The notes under the pieces were generated by a model, which did not search any database, had not been told where the DNA came from, and saw only the letters and a list, made by a program, of their open reading frames with translations. The translations under genes were made by a program, and so were the position numbers. From Enterobacter cloacae subsp. cloacae ATCC 13047 (GTDB taxonomy: Bacteria > Pseudomonadota > Gammaproteobacteria > Enterobacterales > Enterobacteriaceae), in NCBI RefSeq assembly GCF_000025565.1, contig NC_014121.1:2046001-2110000 (forward strand): DNA of 64,000 bases, read 5' to 3'. Positions within the stretch are counted from its first letter, which is position 1. The number at the start of each line of letters is the position of its first letter. This document shows positions 8,007-16,614 of this stretch, in pieces.

Positions 8007-9110
8007 TTACCAGACTTCGCTGGCGATCTGTGTGACCAGACGCACTTTGTCCCACTGCTGGGCTTCACTCAGGGTGTTGCCCTCTTCGGTGGAGGCAAAA
8101 CCGCACTGCGGGCTGAGGCAGATCTGCTCTTTTGCCACGTATCTGGCCGCCTCCTCCAGGCGCGCCTTCACCCCTTCAGGGTTTTCCAGCTCGCCATTTT
8201 TGGTGGTGATCAGCCCAAGTACCACCTGCTGCTTGCCCGGGCGGACAAAGCGCAGCGGTGCGAAATCACCGCTACGGTCATTGTCGTACTCCAGGAAGAA
8301 GGCATCGACGTTCACCGTGCCGAACAGCACCTGGGCCACCGGCTCATAGCCGCCTTCGGAAATCCAGGTGGAGCGGAAGTTACCGCGACAGACATGCAGA
8401 CCGATGGTCAAATCGTCTGGTTTTCCTTCCAGCGCCTTGTTCAGCACGCGGGCATAGGTACGCGCCAGCTCATCGGCATCTTCCCCGCGCTCGCGGATCT
8501 GACGACGCTGGTCATCCGAACAGAGGTAGGCCCAGACGGTATCATCCAGTTGCAGATAGCGACAGCCTGCATCATAAAATGCCCGGATGGCGTCGCGCCA
8601 GGTGGTGGCCAGATCGTCAAAATAGTCATTCAGATCAGGATAGACCGTCGCATCGATGTCTTTGCGACCGCCACGGAAGTGCAGCACGCTCGGGCTGGGA
8701 ATGGTCATTTTTGGCTGCGCGTTGCCGCTGATGCTTTTCAGATAGCGGAAGTCTTCCAGCATCGGATGATCGCCAAAACCCAGCTTGCCGGTGACGCGCA
8801 CGCCGTGCGCTTTGGTCTGCACGCCGTTGAACTGAATGCCCTGCTGTGAATCGTAACGCTCAACCCCCTGCAGACCATCGAAGAAATCGAAGTGCCACCA
8901 GGCGCGACGGAACTCACCGTCGGTGACCACGTGCAGGCCGCAGGCGCACTGCTGTTCGACCACCTGGCGGATCGCGTCATCTTCCACCGCGCGAAGCTGC
9001 CCGGCATCAATCTCACCGCGGGCAAACTGCTGGCGAGCCTGTTTGATGGCATCCGGGCGTAAAAAACTGCCGACTACATCGGCGCGGTATGGGGCGTGCT
9101 GTCGCTGCAT
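8007..9110 (-). CDS. MetE C-terminal-like cobalamin-independent methionine synthase family protein
   Basis: This 367-residue protein corresponds to the catalytic C-terminal barrel of MetE and to stand-alone YxjG/YxjH-type proteins, which methylate homocysteine or related thiols. Zinc-ligand-type motifs are visible: H and C in GLHVCRGN, E in FFLEYDN and C in LSPQCGFAST. The YLQLDDTVWAYLC segment is also family-typical. It lacks the N-terminal folate-positioning half of MetE, so the methyl donor is uncertain. Tandem met boxes upstream suggest MetJ control. It is monocistronic, with urtA downstream on the same strand. Confidence 0.85.
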   Translation of the reverse strand: MQRQHAPYRADVVGSFLRPDAIKQARQQFARGEIDAGQLRAVEDDAIRQVVEQQCACGLHVVTDGEFRRAWWHFDFFDGLQGVERYDSQQGIQFNGVQTKAHGVRVTGKLGFGDHPMLEDFRYLKSISGNAQPKMTIPSPSVLHFRGGRKDIDATVYPDLNDYFDDLATTWRDAIRAFYDAGCRYLQLDDTVWAYLCSDDQRRQIRERGEDADELARTYARVLNKALEGKPDDLTIGLHVCRGNFRSTWISEGGYEPVAQVLFGTVNVDAFFLEYDNDRSGDFAPLRFVRPGKQQVVLGLITTKNGELENPEGVKARLEEAARYVAKEQICLSPQCGFASTEEGNTLSEAQQWDKVRLVTQIASEVW

Positions 9111-9164
9111 GGAAATCTCCTCTGTCTGCCGGCGATAATTGCCAGCAGTGATAATTCATCTCTT

Positions 9165-9196
9165 GAAGCTTTAGACTTCTGGATGTCTAAATGTCC
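9165..9196 (-). promoter_or_regulatory. Tandem met boxes (MetJ operator)
   Basis: Consecutive 8-bp units AGACTTCT (9173-9180), GGATGTCT (9181-9188) and AAATGTCC (9189-9196), preceded by a weaker GAAGCTTT, resemble the MetJ box AGACGTCT arrayed head to tail. They lie about 55-85 bp upstream of the metE-like start, where a promoter is expected. Confidence 0.65.
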
Positions 9197-9266
9197 AAAA
9201 AAGATGACATACCTGCTGTATCCCGGCAAACGAGAAAATTTCACGACAGTTGAAATTTATTCATGT

Positions 9267-9680
9267 TCACAACGCGGCAGCGGTTTCGCTACTGGCAAAC
9301 GCGTACTGTTCGTCCTCCCAGCCGGTGATGCCGCCAATCATGATTTTCACCGGCAGTCCGAGACGCGCCAGCTTCAGTGCGGCTCTGTCCGCGCCGTTAC
9401 AGTGCGGCCCGGCGCAGTACACCACAAACAGCGTATCGGCCGGCCACTGCGCCATGCGCGCCTCAGTGATCTGGCTCCAGGGCATATGTATCGCGCCGGG
9501 CACATGACGACGGGCAAACTGCTCAGGTTTCCCGACAACATGCAGCAACACAAAGTCCTGCTCGTTATTCGTCAGCGCATGGTGCACATCGGCACAGTCT
9601 GTTTCGACGCTCAGGCGACGCAGAAAATGGGTAACGGCTTCCTGCGGCTCGGCAGCCGGAAATTCAGTAACATAACTCAT
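9267..9680 (-). CDS. Rhodanese-like domain protein
   Basis: Single rhodanese domain, 137 residues. The substrate-binding half contains HVVGKPEQFARRHVPGAIHMPW. The active loop VYCAGPHCNGADRAA supplies Cys89 as the likely sulfur-carrying residue, with Cys94 close by. Proteins of this kind transfer sulfane sulfur to thiols or cyanide; the substrate here is unknown. The start follows AGGAAGGATC. It is divergent from an FtrA-type regulator across 61 bp, which suggests that the regulator controls it. Confidence 0.82.
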   Translation of the reverse strand: MSYVTEFPAAEPQEAVTHFLRRLSVETDCADVHHALTNNEQDFVLLHVVGKPEQFARRHVPGAIHMPWSQITEARMAQWPADTLFVVYCAGPHCNGADRAALKLARLGLPVKIMIGGITGWEDEQYAFASSETAAAL

Positions 9681-9741
9681 GATCCTTCCTCATCTTTGGC
9701 GTTTGTGTTAACACTACTCTATCCAGAAATTGATCACGTGA

Positions 9742-10755
9742 ATGCGTCTGCTTATGCCAGAAAACAGCAAAAAGATGACAAACTTAAGACAGGTTTCCCG
9801 CCCGCTGGTGGTGGTACTGGCCTATGACGGTTTGTGTACCTTTGAATTTGGCGTGGCGGTGGAAATCTTCGGTTTGCCACGTCCCGAGCTGGGCGACGAA
9901 TGGTATCGTTTTGCGGTGGCGGGCATTGATGACGGTGAGCTTCGGGCAACCGGTGGGATCCGCATCCTGACCGACGGGGGGCTTGATCTGCTGGAATCGG
10001 CAGACCTGATCGTTGTGCCGGGCTGGCGAGGGATGGATGCGCCTGTTCCCGCGGCGCTCTCCGAGGCCTTACGCCGGGCCAATGCGCGCGGTTGCCAGCT
10101 GCTTTCTATCTGTTCCGGGGTGTTTGTTCTGGCCGCGTCGGGTCTGCTGAACGGGCGTAAAGCCACCACCCACTGGCGCTATATTGAGGCGCTGAAAGCC
10201 CGTTATCCGGCGATCGGCGTGGTCGAGGATGTGTTGTATCAGGATGAAGGCGATATTCTGACCTCTGCGGGAAGCGCGGCAGGCATCGATCTCTGTTTGC
10301 ACGTGGTGCGGCGGGATTACGGTATGGAAACCGCCAACAGCGTCGCGCGCCGTCTGGTGATCCCTCCCCACCGGGATGGCTCCCAGCCGCAGCAGTTGAG
10401 TCGCCCGGTGGCACAGCTGCGGGAGAGCCAGCGTCTGGGGCAGTTGTTCGAATTCCTGCACAATCACCTGAGCGTTTCTCACAGCGTGGATTCGCTGGCG
10501 CGTCGCGTCGGCATGAGCCAGCGCACCTTTCTGCGCCGCTTTCAGGCTGCCACAGGCACCACGCCTGCGCGCTGGCTGCTTAATGAACGACTGTTACGGG
10601 CGAAAGATTATCTTGAGAGCAGCCGTCTCAGCATCGACAGCATTGCTGAACAAACCGGATTTGGTCAGGCAGCGACCCTGCGTCACCATTTCCGCCAGCA
10701 GTTCGCGCTTTCCCCTGCCCAGTACCGTAAACAGTTTGCCCGCCCGCCACGCTGA
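9742..10755 (+). CDS. ftrA: GlxA/FtrA-type transcriptional regulator (DJ-1/PfpI domain plus AraC HTH)
   Basis: Regulator of up to 337 residues. The N-terminal DJ-1/PfpI-like domain (about 20-190) contains the nucleophile-elbow-like LLSICSGVFVLAASGLL. The C-terminal AraC/XylS double helix-turn-helix (about 230-330) contains VDSLARRVGMSQRTFLRRF and SIDSIAEQTGFGQAATLRHHF. It resembles FtrA of alphaproteobacteria, so the symbol is tentative. The start is uncertain: ATGs at 9742, 9757 and 9775 are in frame and none has a strong ribosome site. Its divergent neighbour, the rhodanese gene, is the likely target. Confidence 0.8.
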   Translation: MRLLMPENSKKMTNLRQVSRPLVVVLAYDGLCTFEFGVAVEIFGLPRPELGDEWYRFAVAGIDDGELRATGGIRILTDGGLDLLESADLIVVPGWRGMDAPVPAALSEALRRANARGCQLLSICSGVFVLAASGLLNGRKATTHWRYIEALKARYPAIGVVEDVLYQDEGDILTSAGSAAGIDLCLHVVRRDYGMETANSVARRLVIPPHRDGSQPQQLSRPVAQLRESQRLGQLFEFLHNHLSVSHSVDSLARRVGMSQRTFLRRFQAATGTTPARWLLNERLLRAKDYLESSRLSIDSIAEQTGFGQAATLRHHFRQQFALSPAQYRKQFARPPR

Positions 10756-10771
10756 TGGCCGGTTCGCAGGC

Positions 10772-10797
10772 AAAAAAAACCGCCATAATCTGGCGGT
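10772..10797 (-). terminator. Rho-independent terminator
   Basis: The 7-bp stem ACCGCCA/TGGCGGT (10779-10797) has a 5-base loop and, on the minus strand, is followed by eight T residues (10772-10779). It should end the transcript of the small exported-protein gene at 10913-11275, and it also lies just past the end of the convergent regulator gene. Confidence 0.85.
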
Positions 10798-10912
10798 AAA
10801 TGCTTGCATGGATAGATTTGTATTTTCATGTCTACGTCCCGACACTCCATGCCGGGCAGCGGATCAATAACAACCTAACATGCCTGAACTCAACAAAAGC
10901 TAAACAGAGCCA

Positions 10913-11275
10913 TTAACCCGCTTTGGTATTAATTTGCAGGTAGCGCATCAGGCCCTGTTCCGCGCTCTGTTTTGCATCCTCGTTAATCGCTTCCAGATAG
11001 AATGGACGCGAGACCCCATACGGTGCTTTATCTGCTGAGAAAACAGCAAACTGAAATGTTTTACTTTTCGACGGATTGGTACACCCTAATTCCCAACGCT
11101 CGTCATCAATTTGCTTGCTATTACACGCCACGCGTCCGTAGTCGCTGGTTAAATAAGAACCGACCCGAGCTTCCGCTGACTGAATATAATCCGGTTCGCC
11201 ACTCCAGTTAACGTTCATACCTACAACAGCCCCAACGGCAACCACCAGAAGCGCTATTGACATGACTTTTTTCAT
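10913..11275 (-). CDS. Small exported or membrane-anchored protein, function unknown
   Basis: 120 residues. The first ~20 (KKVMSIALLVVAVGAVVGM) form a signal anchor or signal peptide, followed by a soluble domain with two cysteines (ACNSK and GCTNP) that could form a disulfide in the periplasm. I do not recognise the family. The ribosome site is weak. It is monocistronic, with a clear terminator downstream and about 180 bp of AT-rich upstream sequence likely to hold its promoter. Confidence 0.7.
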   Translation of the reverse strand: MKKVMSIALLVVAVGAVVGMNVNWSGEPDYIQSAEARVGSYLTSDYGRVACNSKQIDDERWELGCTNPSKSKTFQFAVFSADKAPYGVSRPFYLEAINEDAKQSAEQGLMRYLQINTKAG

Positions 11276-11456
11276 TGAATCAGATCCATTCCTTTGTCAG
11301 AGAAATCTTATTATATAAGATTAATCCTTAAACCTCTGCCATATTTTGATACCAAATTTTAGGGTATGACAAAGATAATTCTTTTTTAGGAAAAATCTCA
11401 CTACGCGCAAAATATATCCTGTTCGCGCAACATGACATATTCTTTGCGCTAATTTG

Positions 11457-11509
11457 AAAATGCCAATAATAACCCTACGAAACTACGTTCATGCTAGCGT
11501 GGCATTTTT
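11457..11509 (+). promoter_or_regulatory. Leader hairpin with U-run before yncJ
   Basis: AAAATGCCA (11457-11465) pairs with TGGCATTTT (11500-11508), enclosing about 34 bases, and the right arm ends in a T5 run. It sits 17 bases before the yncJ start and could act as an attenuator or as the 3' end of a short RNA. The long loop makes this tentative. Confidence 0.3.
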
Positions 11510-11525
11510 ATTGAAGGGGAAGTCC

Positions 11526-11756
11526 ATGTTCAAAAAGGGGTTAACGCTTATGATGCTGGTCTGCGCCCTGTTTTCCGGCCAGCTGATGGCGGGACACAAA
11601 GGCCATGAATATTTGTGGGTTAAGAATGTTGATCATCAACTCCGGCACGAGGCAGACAGTGATGAATTACGCAGCGCAGCGGAGGAATCAGCAGAGGGTT
11701 TGCGCGAACATCACCTGTGGCAAAAATCGCGCAAACCGGGTACTCACTTTCGTTAA
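11526..11756 (+). CDS. yncJ: DUF2554 family protein YncJ
   Basis: Small secreted protein of 76 residues. A signal peptide (MFKKGLTLMMLVCALFSGQ, cut after LMA) precedes a short charged mature part (AGHKGHEYLWVKNVDHQL). It is close to E. coli YncJ, whose function is unknown. The start at 11526 follows AAGGGGAAGTCC; the longer frame from 11454 lacks a ribosome site. It is convergent with rlhA, with the two stop codons directly adjacent, as in E. coli. Confidence 0.88.
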   Translation: MFKKGLTLMMLVCALFSGQLMAGHKGHEYLWVKNVDHQLRHEADSDELRSAAEESAEGLREHHLWQKSRKPGTHFR

Positions 11757-13721
11757 TTAATTACCCTTACGTTTCGGCAGGGTTTTCATCAGTTCGTCGG
11801 GGCTCACGGAGGCAACAATACTGCCCGGTGGCGGCATTTTGAAAATATGGTTTTTCATTTTGCCAATAACGTGCATTTCACACGGACGACAATCAAATTT
11901 GAGGGTCAGCACCTCGTCGCCATTCACCAGCTGCATTGGCGTAGCTTTCCAGCTCTTAATATTGCCTTTCGCCTGTTTCGGGCAAAGATTAAAGGCAAAA
12001 CGCAGACAATGTTTGGTGATCATCACCGGCACATCACCCTTCTCTTCGTGCGCCTCATAGGCAGCATCAATTAACTGCACGCCGTGCCGATGATAAAACT
12101 CGCGCGCTTTATGGTTATACACGTTCGCCAGGAACGATAAATGCGACTCGGGGTAAACGGGCGCTGGCACGGTTTCCGCCTTACGGCTGCCGCGGGGATA
12201 ATTCGCCAGTCGCGCGTCATCCAGCATCTCTGCCGTTTCCCGGCGGAACTGGTTCAGCAGACTATTTGGCACGAACAGCGCATCCGGCAGATTTACCGCA
12301 ATGTTGCGCGCATAGTAAATGGTCTGTCCCAGCTTCGCCACGCCATCCTTCAGGCTGTTGAGGGCTTTTTCTGCATTGTTCGCCACCTCAAACAGACCGT
12401 CGAGAGTATGCGTGACGCTGATGCCGTCTTCACAGGTCATGGTCAGGATCAGCTGCTCTTCCCAGCCACCTAACTCGATATCCACCGCAATGCGACGCTC
12501 GCTGGAGGTTTTCAGCAGCGCCTGCTGCCAGTTGTGGTCAAGGTTACGGTTCAGCGCAGCGTTAGGACGTGCTTTATAGAGATCGGCAGGCATCTCGTTT
12601 GGCCAGACGCGATAGCGGTTTTCACCGGTTTTTTCCACCGTATTAGCACGGAAGCCCACGACTTCACGTTTGATCATCACGTTCAGACCATCCCCGTTCG
12701 CCAGCGGTTCGGTCACCGACACGTCGAGATAATCTTTGGCGACCTTCAGCACCTCACCCACCGGTAAACCGATAAACTTCGGTGAATCAAACGCGCCAAT
12801 ATCGCCTTTACGGGCATTGACGAAGTAGTCCGTGCTGCCGCGGTGGAAGGTTTTATCCGTCGACGGAATAAAGAAATGCTCGGTGCGACCGGCAGACGCG
12901 CGCGCCAGGTCACCGCGAGCTTCAATAATGGCGTCCAGCATCTGACGATAATGGGCGGTAATGTTCTTCACGTAGCTCATGTCTTTGTAGCGCCCTTCAA
13001 TCTTGAAGGAACGCACACCGGCATCAATCAGCGCGCCCAGGTTGGCGGTTTGATCGTTGTCCTTCATGGACAGCAGGTGTTTTTCGAACGCGACCACGCG
13101 GCCCTGATCGTCTTTCAGGGTATACGGCAGACGGCAGGCCTGAGAGCAGTCACCGCGGTTGGCGCTGCGGCCAGTCTGCGCGTGGGAGATATTGCACTGC
13201 CCGGAATACGCCACGCACAGCGCACCGTGGATAAAGAACTCAATGGTGGCATCCGTCGCCTGGTGAATATCGCGGATTTGATTCAGGTTCAGTTCGCGCG
13301 CCAGCACGATCTGGGAAAAGCCCGCATCGGAGAGAAACTTCGCCTTCTCCACGGTGCGAATATCGCACTGGGTACTGGCGTGCAGTTCAATTGGCGGAAT
13401 ATCCAGCTCCAGCACGCCCATGTCCTGAACAATCAGGGCATCCACGCCGGTCTGGTAGAGATCGGTGATCAGACGTTGCGCAGGCTCCAGTTCATCATCA
13501 TGCAGTATGGTGTTCAGGGTCACGAACACTTTCGCCCCAAAACGGTGGGCGAACGGCACCAGCTCGGCAATATCGCTCAGGCTGTTGCTGGCGTTATGGC
13601 GGGCACCGAAGCCAGGACCGCCAATGTAGACGGCATCAGCCCCATGAAGGATCGCTTCACGGGCGATGGCGGCATCGCGGGCCGGGCTTAAAAGTTCAAG
13701 ATGATGGGATTGCAGGCGCAT
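11757..13721 (-). CDS. rlhA: 23S rRNA C2501 hydroxylase RlhA (U32 family)
   Basis: RlhA (YdcP) hydroxylates cytidine 2501 in 23S rRNA. The 654-residue product begins with an LSPARDAAIAREAILHGADAVYIGG barrel start. The U32 signature with clustered cysteines spans about 165-195 (HGALCVAYSGQCNISH, then NRGDCSQACRLPY). A C-terminal collagenase-like domain follows, with further cysteines (HCLRFAFNLCP, KFDCRPCEMHV). Length and sequence match the E. coli protein. Confidence 0.93.
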   Translation of the reverse strand: MRLQSHHLELLSPARDAAIAREAILHGADAVYIGGPGFGARHNASNSLSDIAELVPFAHRFGAKVFVTLNTILHDDELEPAQRLITDLYQTGVDALIVQDMGVLELDIPPIELHASTQCDIRTVEKAKFLSDAGFSQIVLARELNLNQIRDIHQATDATIEFFIHGALCVAYSGQCNISHAQTGRSANRGDCSQACRLPYTLKDDQGRVVAFEKHLLSMKDNDQTANLGALIDAGVRSFKIEGRYKDMSYVKNITAHYRQMLDAIIEARGDLARASAGRTEHFFIPSTDKTFHRGSTDYFVNARKGDIGAFDSPKFIGLPVGEVLKVAKDYLDVSVTEPLANGDGLNVMIKREVVGFRANTVEKTGENRYRVWPNEMPADLYKARPNAALNRNLDHNWQQALLKTSSERRIAVDIELGGWEEQLILTMTCEDGISVTHTLDGLFEVANNAEKALNSLKDGVAKLGQTIYYARNIAVNLPDALFVPNSLLNQFRRETAEMLDDARLANYPRGSRKAETVPAPVYPESHLSFLANVYNHKAREFYHRHGVQLIDAAYEAHEEKGDVPVMITKHCLRFAFNLCPKQAKGNIKSWKATPMQLVNGDEVLTLKFDCRPCEMHVIGKMKNHIFKMPPPGSIVASVSPDELMKTLPKRKGN

Positions 13722-13801
13722 ACTTCGTCGTTATCCGTTATGGTCAAAATGGCGGCTATTGTAGTCAGAAGTATGCATCAGCGAAACAGTTTTGCGAGCC
13801 T

Positions 13802-14329
13802 TTAGCGGGGATAATGAATCAGGGAGTGAAAATGCACCGGTCGGCTGCTGCTGTTGCGGTAGGCATGCGGTTTATCCCCGGCAAAACGCACGCCCTGATC
13901 GGGGTAAAGGGTTCGCCATTCGCCGTCAATTTTCATCTCCAGTTCACCGCTTATCACCACCACGTGTTCAATCACCCCCGCCTCGTGCGGCGTGGATTCA
14001 CTCAGGGCGCCGGGCGCCAGGATGATGGAGAAATGATCGAACTTCAGCGTCTCATCCCACGGGAACAGCGGTTTCACCACCATCGCCTGCTGCTGCGGGT
14101 CGAACACCGCCTGCCGGTCTGCCTCCGGCGTGATAAACGCCGAGAACGGGACGTTTAGCCCCGTGGCAATTTTCCACAGCGTCGACACCGTTGGGCTGGA
14201 TTCATTACGCTCGATCTGTCCCAGCATGGCTTTTGACACCCCCGTCTCTTCTGCCAGCTTTGACAGGCTCCAGCCGCGCGCCTGGCGCTGCGTCTTGAGT
14301 GTTGTAGCAAGATGTTGTGTGATTTCCAT
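13802..14329 (-). CDS. sutR: XRE/cupin transcriptional regulator SutR
   Basis: SutR (YdcN), 175 residues. The N-terminal helix-turn-helix (about 8-62) contains WSLSKLAEETGVSKAMLGQI. The C-terminal cupin (about 105-170) contains HEAGVIEHVVVISGELEM and ends HFHSLIHYPR. In E. coli it is linked to sulfur utilisation. The start at 14329 has an excellent GGGAGGAAAC site; the ATG eight codons upstream does not. It is divergent from ydcO, whose promoter region contains repeated operator-like sites. Confidence 0.9.
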   Translation of the reverse strand: MEITQHLATTLKTQRQARGWSLSKLAEETGVSKAMLGQIERNESSPTVSTLWKIATGLNVPFSAFITPEADRQAVFDPQQQAMVVKPLFPWDETLKFDHFSIILAPGALSESTPHEAGVIEHVVVISGELEMKIDGEWRTLYPDQGVRFAGDKPHAYRNSSSRPVHFHSLIHYPR

Positions 14330-14363
14330 GTTTCCTCCCGAGGGGGTAAGCATACCACTTGTA

Positions 14364-14409
14364 CGCTATAACGCACAGTGCTACCTTATTGCGGACGTTA
14401 TAACGCACA
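14364..14409. promoter_or_regulatory. Repeated operator-like sites between sutR and ydcO
   Basis: TATAACGCACA occurs twice in direct orientation (14367-14377 and 14399-14409), 32 bp or about three helical turns apart. Each copy contains a palindrome: CGTTATAACG in the second and CGCTATAACG in the first. The position between divergent starts suits SutR binding controlling both genes. Confidence 0.55.
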
Positions 14410-14420
14410 ACGGAGATATT

Positions 14421-15587
14421 ATGCGCCAGTCAGCCCCTCTTTTTCCCGCCATTCTTGCCGGATTTGTTGCCGTCCTGGTCGGTTATGCCAGCTCGGCCGC
14501 CATCATCTGGCAGGCTGCTGCCGCGGCAGGTGCCAGCGCACAGCAGATCGCCGGCTGGATGACCGCACTGGGGTTCGGCATGGGGATCAGTACGCTCGCC
14601 CTGTCATGGTGGTATAAAGCCCCGGTACTCACCGCCTGGTCAACCCCCGGCGCGGCGCTACTGGCTACCAGTCTGCACGGGATAACGCTTGCAGAAACCA
14701 TCGGCATTTTCATTTTCGCCAATGGGCTGATCTTACTGTGCGGCCTGACCGGACTCTTCGCCCGCCTGATGAAACTCATTCCCCATTCGCTTGCCGCCGC
14801 GATGCTGGCAGGCGTATTGCTGCGCTTTGGCCTGCAGACGTTCAGTCACCTTGACGGCCATTTTCTGCTGTGCGGCAGCATGATTGCGGCATGGCTGGTC
14901 GCCAAAGCGCTGGCGCCACGCTACGCCATTGTGGCGACTCTGATAACAGGGAGCGTGGTGGCCTGGGCGGGCGGTGACGTTGTCACAAATCGACTCACCC
15001 TTTCCCTCGTCATGCCACAGTTTATTGCACCGGCGTTTAGCCTCACCAGTCTGGTCAGTATCGGCTTGCCCTTTTTCCTCGTGACCATGGCGTCGCAAAA
15101 TGCGCCCGGTGTCGCCACGATGAAAGCGTCGGGCTATCCGCTGGCGGTATCTCCGCTGATGATCGCGACCGGCGGGCTGGCGCTGCTGCTTTCGCCTTTC
15201 GGCGTCTACTCCATCTGCATTGCAGCCATTACCGCAGCCATTTGCCAGAGCCCGGATGCGCATCCGGATGCCAGTAAACGCTGGCTGGCAGCGATGGCGG
15301 CAGGCGGTTTTTACCTGCTGGCGGGCGTATTCGGGGGATCCCTTACCGGGCTGATGGCGGCTCTGCCGCCGAGCTGGATCCAGACGCTGGCAGGCCTGGC
15401 GCTGCTGGGCACCATCAGCGGGAGTTTGTATCAGGCATTGCATAACGAAACGGAGCGTGACGCGGCGATTGTCACGTTTCTGATGACCGCCAGCGGCGTG
15501 ACGCTGCTCGGGATTGGCTCTGCATTCTGGGGGCTGGTGCTGGGAGGCGTGTGCTTCGCCGTTTTATCACGCCTTCGCCGCGCGTAG
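14421..15587 (+). CDS. ydcO: BenE-family transporter YdcO
   Basis: Inner-membrane transporter of 388 residues with about 12 hydrophobic segments, similar throughout to E. coli YdcO and the benzoate/H+ symporter BenE. Typical stretches are ILAGFVAVLVGYASSAAIIWQ, AWSTPGAALL and FLVTMASQNAPGVATMKASG. The actual substrate is unproven. The start at 14421 (MRQSAPLFPAILAGF) aligns with the E. coli start. The 3' end overlaps the convergent araC-like gene by 21 bp. Confidence 0.88.
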   Translation: MRQSAPLFPAILAGFVAVLVGYASSAAIIWQAAAAAGASAQQIAGWMTALGFGMGISTLALSWWYKAPVLTAWSTPGAALLATSLHGITLAETIGIFIFANGLILLCGLTGLFARLMKLIPHSLAAAMLAGVLLRFGLQTFSHLDGHFLLCGSMIAAWLVAKALAPRYAIVATLITGSVVAWAGGDVVTNRLTLSLVMPQFIAPAFSLTSLVSIGLPFFLVTMASQNAPGVATMKASGYPLAVSPLMIATGGLALLLSPFGVYSICIAAITAAICQSPDAHPDASKRWLAAMAAGGFYLLAGVFGGSLTGLMAALPPSWIQTLAGLALLGTISGSLYQALHNETERDAAIVTFLMTASGVTLLGIGSAFWGLVLGGVCFAVLSRLRRA

Positions 15588-16439
15588 CTGTGAAGGCGTC
15601 ATCCCCATCACGCTGCGAAAGCGGTTGCTGAAGTGGCTGGCGGAGTTAAATCCACAGGCGAGTGCAATATCCGTCAGCGGCGTCGCCGTATGCTGCACCA
15701 GCGTTTTGGCTTTCTCCATGCGGCGCTGCATCACGTACTGGTGCGGTGCCAGCCCCGTCGACTGACGGAACATGCGGGCAAAATGGTACTCACTGAGCGC
15801 GGCCTGCGCCGCCAGTTCAGCCAGCGTGAGCGGCTGAGCAAGGTTCTCTTCGATAAAGGCCAGCACGTTGCGCAGCACAAACGGCGATAGCCCGCCGGTG
15901 ACCACCGGCAGTTTCCACTGCACATTCGAATAGTTCTGCAGCAGATGGGTCAGCAGCAGCGTCGAGGCCGTGCTGAGTGTCAGCTGGTTGGCTTTTTGCT
16001 GCCAGTCACAGCCGAGCAAAAACTGACGATAGAGCGCAGTGATTTTTGCATCGCTGCCAAAGATTTTTTCATCCAGCGTCAACGACAGCGGGCGTTTGTC
16101 CCAGATTTTTTCACCCACATCGCGCAGATGGTCATCGGTGCAGTAGAGGTGGACAAACGACAGGTCATCGCGAATATCCCACGTCGATTCACTCTCTTTC
16201 GGCATCAGACAAAAACGATCCGGCCCGCCGCCGTTTTTCCAGCCGCCCGGCGTTTTTTGATAGCTCTCATAACCGTCCGCCACGTACAGGCTCAGGGTGT
16301 GATGATTGCTTTTTACGGTGATCGTGTCGCGCTTGTTGTACCACGCCGCCAGCTGGATACCGGAATTGAGCGCAACGGTTTCCCGCAGCACGGCGTTCTG
16401 TTGGCGGAGCGTTTCAAAGGTATCGTAAGCGTGTGACAT
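15567..16439 (-). CDS. AraC-family transcriptional regulator
   Basis: 290 residues. The N-terminal effector half is of the AraC-binding type (about 1-180). The C-terminal double helix-turn-helix (about 190-288) contains LTLAELAAQAALSEYHFARMFRQ and LTDIALACGFNSASHFSNRFRSVMG in successive helices. Its regulatory target is not known. It is divergent from the DMT-type exporter at 16615 across 175 bp, which makes that transporter the best candidate. The gene is not part of the K-12 ydc gene order. Confidence 0.82.
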   Translation of the reverse strand: MSHAYDTFETLRQQNAVLRETVALNSGIQLAAWYNKRDTITVKSNHHTLSLYVADGYESYQKTPGGWKNGGGPDRFCLMPKESESTWDIRDDLSFVHLYCTDDHLRDVGEKIWDKRPLSLTLDEKIFGSDAKITALYRQFLLGCDWQQKANQLTLSTASTLLLTHLLQNYSNVQWKLPVVTGGLSPFVLRNVLAFIEENLAQPLTLAELAAQAALSEYHFARMFRQSTGLAPHQYVMQRRMEKAKTLVQHTATPLTDIALACGFNSASHFSNRFRSVMGMTPSQLRAAKA

Positions 16440-16614
16440 AACCGTTAGCGCGTCTGTGAATCAGAATGTCAGTCTAAGAATTGTTGCTTCACGTTGCCAG
16501 ACCCCGGAACAGAAAAAAGCGCAAGATTTTGCAAGTCCGCCGCAGGACGGTGAAAGCCTGTCAACGCCCTCGTCGCCATACTGTGGGTTTCCGTGGTTTG
16601 AGAAGAGAGACAAC

